Below are positions 1 to 4,681 of a stretch of DNA of 9,648 bases, piece by piece; within the stretch, counting starts at the first letter, position 1; each line of letters opens with the position of its first letter. Source of the DNA: Paludibacteraceae bacterium (GTDB taxonomy: Bacteria; Bacteroidota; Bacteroidia; Bacteroidales; Paludibacteraceae); the NCBI GenBank assembly GCA_017550055.1, contig JAFYMM010000086.1, forward strand, positions 1 through 9,648. Reading direction: 5' to 3'. The translations under genes and the position numbers were made by a program. Under the pieces are notes generated by a model that was given only the letters and a program-made list of their open reading frames with translations, did not search any database and had not been told where the DNA came from.

Positions 1-266
1 ACTTTTGCCATAGCAACATTATATGCTCCTTCTTCTGCTATAAACACTTTTCCAAGAGAACCACCATATCTAGCTAATAATATATCTCCTTTCTGAGTCA
101 TTTTATTTGCGGTAGATTAAGGAATAAATATAGGAATAGGGCGTTCTCCATAATCTCTAATTTGGTATAGTCTTACATATCCAGGTTTCATTACTTCCGA
201 AAATTCACTTTTTGCAGGTTGAGCTCCACCGGATATATCTAAAATATCATTATGAGATAGCCAACA

Positions 267-305
267 CCAATTTTGAGGTATTTCAAAAGGCAAGTTCTCA
301 TAATG
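267..305 (-). repeat. hsdS junction repeat, copy at the start of TRD2
   Basis: This segment encodes the SHYENLPFEIP entry to TRD2. It matches the segment exactly 699 bp away at the entry to TRD1, with about 30 of 39 bases identical including an identical 12-base block (294-305, gttctcataatg on the + strand). In hsdS shuffling systems of Bacteroidetes such conserved blocks at TRD borders are where domains are exchanged; use as a crossover site here is inferred. Confidence 0.7.
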
Positions 306-965
306 GGAGTTATCACAAGGTTCAAAATTAGGATTTATGCGTTTGAGTAGGTTTATGGCTGGCTCATCTGTAGGGTCTTGAGGGACAAGTTTACCAGATA
401 TTGCAAGGTCGAGAATTTTTGACTTAATTTGTGAAATATATAAATTAAGGTCTATTTTTTCTTTTTCGATAGAATCTATAATATTAAGCCAATTTTTTAA
501 CTCTTTTGTAATTCTAATTTGTTCGTGTATAGGCGGAATAGGTATTTGTAAATTTCCTAATACAGTTCCGTTGACATTAGGTTGCCCTACACCAACTGAT
601 TCTTGTTCTATTTGTTCCCAATAATATCCTGATTCAAAGAAAAATTTAACATATTGAGGTAAAATAACATCAAAAGTTTGAACCCTGATTAAGTATGATG
701 CATAAATTGATTTTTCTTTTAAACCTTGTACTATATAAGATTTTCCAACTGTTGCTCCTGTTCTTGCGAATAAGATATCCCCATCTTTAAGTAAATAAGC
801 ATTTGCTTTTTTAGTATCAAAATCTGTGTATGGTACTGAATTCCATTCAACTAAATTATTTTGAATATCAGTAATTCGTAATAATTTATATTCACCACAA
901 GATTTAGCTGATTCACTAACTCCATATAAAATAGATTTGGATATATCTCTTACTGTCGTCCACAC

Positions 966-1004
966 CCATCCTTCTGGTATTTCGAAGGGGATGTTCTCAT
1001 AATG
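966..1004 (-). repeat. hsdS junction repeat, copy at the 5' edge of the cassette
   Basis: This is the partner of the repeat at 267-305 and encodes SHYENIPFEIP. The identical 12-base block lies at 993-1004. Recognisable HsdS coding ends within about 12 bases upstream of it, which is what is expected if the cassette boundary is set by recombination at this block. The expressed hsdS outside the window should carry an inverted copy if the model is right. Confidence 0.65.
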
Positions 1005-1018
1005 TGACTTATATCGTT

Positions 1019-1074
1019 ATTTTTAATGTCATACTAACTATTTAATTTCGTAAATTATGATTGACATTAAAAAT
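1019..1074. promoter_or_regulatory. Perfect 13-bp inverted repeat around the recombinase start codon
   Basis: The arms atttttaatgtca (1019-1031) and tgacattaaaaat (1062-1074) are perfect reverse complements separated by 30 bases. The right arm lies inside codons 2-6 of the recombinase gene and the left arm overlaps the stop that ends the hsdS frame. The position fits an autoregulatory operator, a recombinase-binding site, or an mRNA hairpin that would hide the start codon. No binding protein can be assigned from sequence, and A/T-richness raises the chance of coincidence. Confidence 0.5.
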
Positions 1075-1866
1075 TTTGAATCGCATCTTGCTAAATTGGA
1101 TTTGGCTAAAAATTCTATTGCTTCGTATCTATGGACAGTGAACTATTTTTCTGCTCATTATGGCGAGTTTACAAAGAAAAATCTTTTGGCTTACAAGGGG
1201 TTTCTTGTGGAGAACTATAAACCACAAACGGTTAATATTCGCCTTCAAGCCATAAATCGTTATCTGGATTTTGTAGGTAAAGAGCGCAGTAAATTGAAAT
1301 TCGTTAAAGTGCAACAAAAGAATTTTCTCGAAAATGTTATCAGTAATGCCGATTATCTCTATCTTAAAAATCGGTTGAAAGACGATGGTTTAATTGATTG
1401 GTATTTCGTTGTTTGGTTTCTTACTGCTACGGGTGCGCGCGTGAGCGAACTGTTACAAATCAAAGTGGAACATATCAAAATTGGATATCTCGACATCTAT
1501 AGTAAAGGGGGTAAAATGCGTCGCATCTATATTCCTAAGAATTTGGCATCTGAGGCTCTTGAGTGGTTCGTAGGGCGTGGTGTTTCTTCTGGCTACCTTT
1601 TTCTTAATCGCTATGGCGAACGAATCACTACTCGTGGTATTTCGCAACAACTCAAGTGTTATGCCTCTAAATATGGTCTTAATCCGCATGTGGTATATCC
1701 TCACTCGTTTCGCCATCGTTTTGCTAAAAACTTTTTGGAGAAGTTCAATGATATTGCTCTCCTTGCCGACCTTATGGGTCACGAAAGTATCGAAACTACT
1801 CGCATATATCTTCGTCGCACAGCATCTGAACAACAAGATATTGTGAATAGGGTGATTACATGGTAA
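1057..1866 (+). CDS. Tyrosine site-specific recombinase (integrase/XerD-like DNA invertase)
   Basis: The 269-residue protein is a compact tyrosine recombinase that cuts and rejoins DNA through a phosphotyrosine intermediate. The N-terminal SAM-like core-binding domain covers about residues 1-88 and the catalytic domain about 95-269. All expected catalytic residues are present: Arg128 in TGARVSEL, Lys150 in the YSKGGK hairpin, His216 and Arg219 in HSFRHRF, His242 in LMGHESIETT, and nucleophile Tyr251 in RIYLRR. The length is typical of small stand-alone invertases with no arm-binding domain. It is transcribed away from the silent hsdS cassette, 40 bases from that frame's stop, and no phage, transposon or conjugation genes are nearby, so hsdS inversion or shuffling is the likely job. 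The start sits inside a 13-bp inverted repeat and has no Shine-Dalgarno sequence, as is normal in Bacteroidetes. The family is certain; the target is inferred from position. Confidence 0.93.
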   Translation: MIDIKNFESHLAKLDLAKNSIASYLWTVNYFSAHYGEFTKKNLLAYKGFLVENYKPQTVNIRLQAINRYLDFVGKERSKLKFVKVQQKNFLENVISNADYLYLKNRLKDDGLIDWYFVVWFLTATGARVSELLQIKVEHIKIGYLDIYSKGGKMRRIYIPKNLASEALEWFVGRGVSSGYLFLNRYGERITTRGISQQLKCYASKYGLNPHVVYPHSFRHRFAKNFLEKFNDIALLADLMGHESIETTRIYLRRTASEQQDIVNRVITW

Positions 1867-1868
1867 TT

Positions 1869-1897
1869 TCACTCGCCAGTGGCGAGTGATTTTTTTT
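1869..1897 (+). terminator. Intrinsic terminator of the recombinase gene
   Basis: A perfect 9-bp stem, tcactcgcc/ggcgagtga, with a 3-base loop is followed by eight T residues. It starts two bases after the recombinase stop codon and should isolate that gene from the etf operon. Confidence 0.9.
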
Positions 1898-2248
1898 GTG
1901 TTTTTGCATTGTTTTTTTGTCTGTTTGGGCTAAATGACTCTTTTTGGGGGGGTGAAGGGTTGTAAAATTGCGCAATTTTTGAAAAAATGTGCATATTTTG
2001 ATGGGCCACTGCTTTTTGTTTTTGGAGTTGAAAATCAATAGAAAAGGGTGGTGAAATGTGATATTTTTATAAAAAATGTATTGTTGTTTGGATTTTTTTG
2101 CGTAAATTTGCAACCGAATAGGGCTTTTTGACGGGTGCGTTTCTACATACACCCTCCGAGTGTGGCTATTCTTTATATTATTAAAGAGCTTGCTTTAAGT
2201 GGTCTATTCGTTAATAACTAAAAACTAATAATTAAACATTATTATAGT
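1898..2248. other. Intergenic region between the recombinase and etfB
   Basis: I see no coding region here. The left part is T- and G-rich, with a run of seven G at 1946-1952. A perfect 16-bp palindrome, aaaattgcgcaatttt, lies at 1964-1979. A promoter-like sequence is at 2081-2110. The presumed leader holds a small 6-bp hairpin (ttaaag 2181-2186 with ctttaa 2193-2198) and an A/T-rich stretch directly before etfB. No riboswitch family is recognised. Confidence 0.6.
2081..2110 (+). promoter_or_regulatory. Promoter-like sequence for the etfB-etfA-acd operon
   Basis: TAAATTTG at 2103-2110 fits the Bacteroidetes primary-sigma -7 consensus TAnnTTTG. A TTG at 2081-2083 lies 19 bases upstream, at the spacing expected for the -33 element. 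Transcription would start near 2117, giving a leader of about 130 bases before the etfB ATG. Confidence 0.55.
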
Positions 2249-3121
2249 ATGAGTTTAAAAATTGTTGTGCTTGCTAAGCAAGTGCCTGACACACGTAATG
2301 TGGGTAAGGATGCGATGAAGGCCGATGGTACGGTGAATCGCGCAGCTTTGCCTGCTATCTACAATCCTGAAGATTTGAATGCGCTGGAACAGGCGCTACG
2401 TTTGAAAGAAATACATCCGGGTTCTACGGTTCATGTGCTTACTATGGGCCCTTCGCGCGCTGCTGAGGTGATTCGCGAAAGTATGTTCCGTGGTGCTGAT
2501 GGTGGATACCTACTCAGTGGTCGTGAATTTGCGGGTTCGGATACGCTCGCTACGTCATACGCTCTCTCTTGCGCTTTGCGTAAATTGGGCAAAATTGACG
2601 TTATTATCTGCGGTCGTCAAGCTATCGACGGCGATACTGCGCAAGTGGGTCCACAAGTGGCTGAAAAACTTGGTATTCCGCAAATTACTTACGCCGAAGA
2701 AATTATGGCTGTGGAAAACAACGAAATCACTGTGAAACGTCGCCTCGAACGTGGCGTGGAAGTGGTGAAGGGCAAACTCCCTATGTTGGTCACTGTGAAT
2801 GGCTCGGCTGCAGCTTGCCGTCAACGTCATGCTAAATTGACTTTGAAATATAAATTGGCTAAAACTCAATCGGAGGTGAATGAGGCTGGCTTGGACTATA
2901 CTGAATTGTTTGAATTGCGCCCTTACCTCAAAATTGATGAGTGGAGCGTGAATGATATCGAACATGATCCAAAATGGTTGGGTATGAGCGGTTCGCCTAC
3001 GAAGGTGAAACAAATCGAGAACGTGGTGTTCACAGCTAAAGAGAGCAAACGCCTCGAGCCTACTGATGCCGAAATCGATGGCTTGATGAAAGAACTCATC
3101 GCTAACCACACGATTGGATAG
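2249..3121 (+). CDS. etfB: Electron transfer flavoprotein, beta subunit (FixA/EtfB family)
   Basis: EtfB pairs with EtfA to form the soluble ETF heterodimer that shuttles electrons between acyl-CoA dehydrogenases and other carriers. The 290-residue protein has the family opening KIVVLAKQVPDT, the nucleotide-site motif CGRQAIDGDTAQVGP (121-135), and a segment like the EtfB signature, VKRRLERGVEVVKGKLP (162-178). The DGDTAQVGP form is that of FixA-type and flavin-bifurcating ETFs; classical mitochondrial-type EtfB has a DDDxNQTGQ form there, next to its AMP. This suggests a second FAD in the beta subunit, but that is inference. The C-terminal tail, with GMSGSPTKV (245-253), is of the kind that wraps around the alpha subunit. 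It is the first gene of the operon; a 292-base spacer almost filled by a folded repeat separates it from etfA. The ATG follows an A/T-rich leader with no Shine-Dalgarno sequence. Confidence 0.96.
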   Translation: MSLKIVVLAKQVPDTRNVGKDAMKADGTVNRAALPAIYNPEDLNALEQALRLKEIHPGSTVHVLTMGPSRAAEVIRESMFRGADGGYLLSGREFAGSDTLATSYALSCALRKLGKIDVIICGRQAIDGDTAQVGPQVAEKLGIPQITYAEEIMAVENNEITVKRRLERGVEVVKGKLPMLVTVNGSAAACRQRHAKLTLKYKLAKTQSEVNEAGLDYTELFELRPYLKIDEWSVNDIEHDPKWLGMSGSPTKVKQIENVVFTAKESKRLEPTDAEIDGLMKELIANHTIG

Positions 3122-3132
3122 TTTTTTTAAAA

Positions 3133-3388
3133 TTTGACATAATGACATAAGAACATATTTCTTTGTCTTTGTATATGCCTCGCTAAAAAACAAGTTTTTT
3201 ATCTTGGCAAAAGAATGACAGATTAGAAATGTAACTTAAAATATGTCATTGTAGTCGAGATTTTTACAAAGTAAAAAGCAAGACTTATTTATGAAGAAAA
3301 TTTCATAAAACTAAGAATCTTAATTTTGTTGCTTCGTTACTCGCTACTAATAATCTAAAATTTATGTCTTTATGTCATTCTGTCTAAA
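3133..3388. repeat. Folded intergenic repeat element, copy 1 (between etfB and etfA)
   Basis: This 256-bp element is bounded by terminal inverted repeats: the left end (3133-3158) matches the reverse complement of the right end (3363-3388) at about 22 of 26 positions. Inside, in order, are a hairpin AAAAAAC-AA-GTTTTTT (3185-3200), a central inverted repeat aatgaca (3214-3220) with tgtcatt (3244-3250), a hairpin TTTTTAC-aaa-GTAAAAA (3261-3277), and about 75 bases absent from copy 2 that hold an 8-bp hairpin (3288-3309). Copy 2 lies after etfA. The first 28 bases are identical in both copies, but the inner arms (3178-3213 and 3251-3284) occur there in reverse orientation. It ends 25 bases before the etfA ATG and contains no ORF. 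It could be a MITE-like insertion or a conserved structured RNA; I do not recognise a named family. Confidence 0.85.
3321..3328 (+). promoter_or_regulatory. Possible internal -7 box ahead of etfA
   Basis: TAATTTTG fits the TAnnTTTG consensus and lies in the part of repeat copy 1 that copy 2 lacks, about 85 bases before etfA. No good -33 TTG is seen at the expected spacing, so it may be a chance match in A/T-rich DNA. Confidence 0.25.
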
Positions 3389-3413
3389 ACAAAAACAATA
3401 AATATAGAATTTT

Positions 3414-4433
3414 ATGCAAAACGTATTTGTATATCTCGAAATAGAAGATGGTCAAGTGGCTGAGGTGAGTCTTGAGTTGTTGACTAAAGGTCGCACTTTG
3501 GCTACGCAGTTGGGCTGTCAGTTGGAAGCTATTGCTATTGGTTATGGTCTTGACTCAGTGGCTGAACAGGTATTCCCTTATGGCGTTGACCGCTTGACTA
3601 TTGCTGAAGACCCTCGTTTGAAATATTATACAACACTCCCTCATACAAGCATTATCGTGAACTTGTTTAAGGAGGAACAACCTCAAATTGCACTTATGGG
3701 TGCTACTTCGGTTGGTCGCGACTTGGGTCCTCGCGTGTCGTCGTCGTTGTTCAGCGGTTTGACTGCCGACTGTACTATGCTCGAAATTGGCGAGTTTGAA
3801 GATAAGAAAAACAATAAGACTTACGAAAACTTGTTGTATCAAATCCGCCCTGCTTTTGGTGGTAATATTGTGGCTACTATCGTAAATCCTGATTGTCGCC
3901 CACAGATGGCTACTGTGCGCGAGGGTGTGATGAAAAAACAAATCCTCGATGCTAACTACAAAGGCGAAGTGCGTCGCTTGGACGTAGCTAAATATGTGAG
4001 CGATGAGGACTTTGTGGTTGAGGTTATCGAACGCCACATGGAGAAATCGAAATTGAACATTAAGGGTGCGCCTATCGTTGTGGCTGGTGGCTACGGTATG
4101 GGTAGTGCCGAAGGTTTCAATATGCTCTACGAATTGGCATCGGTGCTCGGTGGCGAAGTGGGTGCTTCGCGTGCTGCGGTGGATGCTGGTTTCTGCGAAC
4201 ATGAACGTCAAATCGGTCAAACTGGTGTGACTGTACGTCCTAAACTCTACATCGCTTGCGGTATCTCTGGTCAAATCCAACACATCGCTGGTATGCAAGA
4301 TAGCTCTATCATCATCGCTATCAACAACGACCCTCACGCACCTATCAACACTATTGCCGACTATGTTATCACTGGCAATGTGGAAGATGTTGTGCCAAAA
4401 TTGATTAAATACTATAAAGCAAACACGAAATAA
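3414..4433 (+). CDS. etfA: Electron transfer flavoprotein, alpha subunit (FixB/EtfA family)
   Basis: This is the 339-residue partner of EtfB; it holds the mobile electron-carrying FAD of the heterodimer. The N-terminal adenine-nucleotide-hydrolase-like domain covers about residues 1-190 and includes GATSVGRDLGPRVSSSL (96-112). The C-terminal FAD domain contains GASRAAVDAG (250-259), QIGQTG (266-271) and a full match to the EtfA family signature from Leu278 to Asn304 (LYIACGISGQIQHIAG, then IAIN), followed by the ADYVITGN motif before the terminal helix. Length and motifs are standard, so it should be functional. It lies between two copies of the same intergenic repeat; the spacers before and after it are 292 and 248 bases, long for genes whose products work as a complex. 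The start at 3414 matches the usual family N-terminus (xNVFVYLE). Confidence 0.97.
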   Translation: MQNVFVYLEIEDGQVAEVSLELLTKGRTLATQLGCQLEAIAIGYGLDSVAEQVFPYGVDRLTIAEDPRLKYYTTLPHTSIIVNLFKEEQPQIALMGATSVGRDLGPRVSSSLFSGLTADCTMLEIGEFEDKKNNKTYENLLYQIRPAFGGNIVATIVNPDCRPQMATVREGVMKKQILDANYKGEVRRLDVAKYVSDEDFVVEVIERHMEKSKLNIKGAPIVVAGGYGMGSAEGFNMLYELASVLGGEVGASRAAVDAGFCEHERQIGQTGVTVRPKLYIACGISGQIQHIAGMQDSSIIIAINNDPHAPINTIADYVITGNVEDVVPKLIKYYKANTK

Positions 4434-4435
4434 TT

Positions 4436-4456
4436 AGGAATGAGGAGTGAGGAATG
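4436..4456 (+). repeat. Three tandem heptamers after etfA
   Basis: Three adjoining 7-base units, aggaatg, aggagtg and aggaatg, begin two bases after the etfA stop codon and end five bases before repeat copy 2. The purine-rich track has no coding content. It could be a short variable-number repeat. Confidence 0.7.
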
Positions 4457-4461
4457 TTTTT

Positions 4462-4666
4462 TTTGACATAATGACATAAGAACATATTTTTTACTCCTTA
4501 ATCATAATGGTCTTGTTTTTTACTCCGTAAAAATCTCGACACAAATGACATATTTATAGAAATGTAACTTAAAGAATATGTCATTCATTCACCAAGATGA
4601 AAACTTGTTTTCAGCGAGGTGTATGAGAAAAAATAAAAATTATGGCTTTATGTCATTTTGTCTAAA
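4462..4666. repeat. Folded intergenic repeat element, copy 2 (between etfA and the dehydrogenase gene)
   Basis: This 205-bp element has the same ends as copy 1: its first 28 bases are identical to 3133-3160, and its last 26 bases (4641-4666) match 3363-3388 at 24 positions, in the same orientation. The central block tagaaatgtaacttaaa (4557-4573) is identical and in the same orientation as 3224-3240, flanked by a perfect 10-bp inverted repeat aatgacatat/atatgtcatt (4544-4553 and 4576-4585). The arms between ends and centre are exchanged and reverse-complemented: 4510-4543 matches 3251-3284 reversed (about 28 of 34 bases), and 4587-4619 matches 3178-3213 reversed. The small hairpins are kept: TTTTTAC-tcc-GTAAAAA (4517-4533) and GAAAAC-TT-GTTTTC (4599-4612). 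The element stops 15 bases before the next ATG. Confidence 0.85.
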
Positions 4667-4681
4667 TAAAAATATAGTAAA

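Larger units (their letters stand above)
1..1016 (-). pseudogene. hsdS: Silent, start-less type I restriction specificity subunit (HsdS) cassette, interrupted by an in-frame stop and cut by the window edge
   Basis: HsdS is the DNA-recognition subunit of type I restriction-modification enzymes; two target-recognition domains (TRDs) are joined by helical spacers. The open frame begins just after a stop at 1017-1019 with no plausible start: it opens directly with SHYENIPFEIPEGW, the conserved entry to a TRD, and the first GTG (963-965) already lies inside the domain. Counting from 1016, TRD1 covers about residues 14-165 (GDILFARTGATVGK at 79-92), a helical spacer follows, then SGKLVPQDP (207-215), a second SHYENLPFEIP (237-247) and TRD2 (RLYQIRDYGE). 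A TAA at 117-119 interrupts the frame, but translation resumes in the same frame with KGDILLARYGGSLGK and AYNVAMAK up to base 1. Lack of a start, the nearby recombinase and the junction repeat point to a silent donor cassette for hsdS shuffling. Codons are A/T-rich (TTA, ATA, AGA), unlike the etf genes. The family call is very sure; silence is inferred. Confidence 0.88.

Noticed and set aside
117..965. Reading the hsdS frame as an intact 282-residue protein starting at GTG 963
   Set aside because: The frame and family homology extend upstream of the GTG and continue past the stop, so this is an interrupted piece rather than a complete gene.
1946..1952. Run of seven G as a phase-variable tract
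   Set aside because: It lies in a non-coding stretch over 100 bases from any promoter-like box, so no switching effect can be argued from sequence.
1061..3150. Shared ttgacat between the recombinase inverted repeat (1061-1067) and the left ends of the etf repeats, suggesting the recombinase acts on both
   Set aside because: Only seven bases agree and the flanks differ; this is too little in A/T-rich DNA to propose a common site.
3133..3388. Insertion sequence with a transposase
   Set aside because: The element is 256 bp, has no ORF, and no clear target-site duplication is visible; at most it is a non-autonomous repeat.
2555..4337. Long minus-strand frames opposite etfB and etfA
   Set aside because: The same mirror effect of codon bias; no start context, domain or neighbour supports them.
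3133..4666. CRISPR array formed by the repeated intergenic segments
   Set aside because: There are only two copies, separated by a whole gene, with internal structure and no regular spacers.
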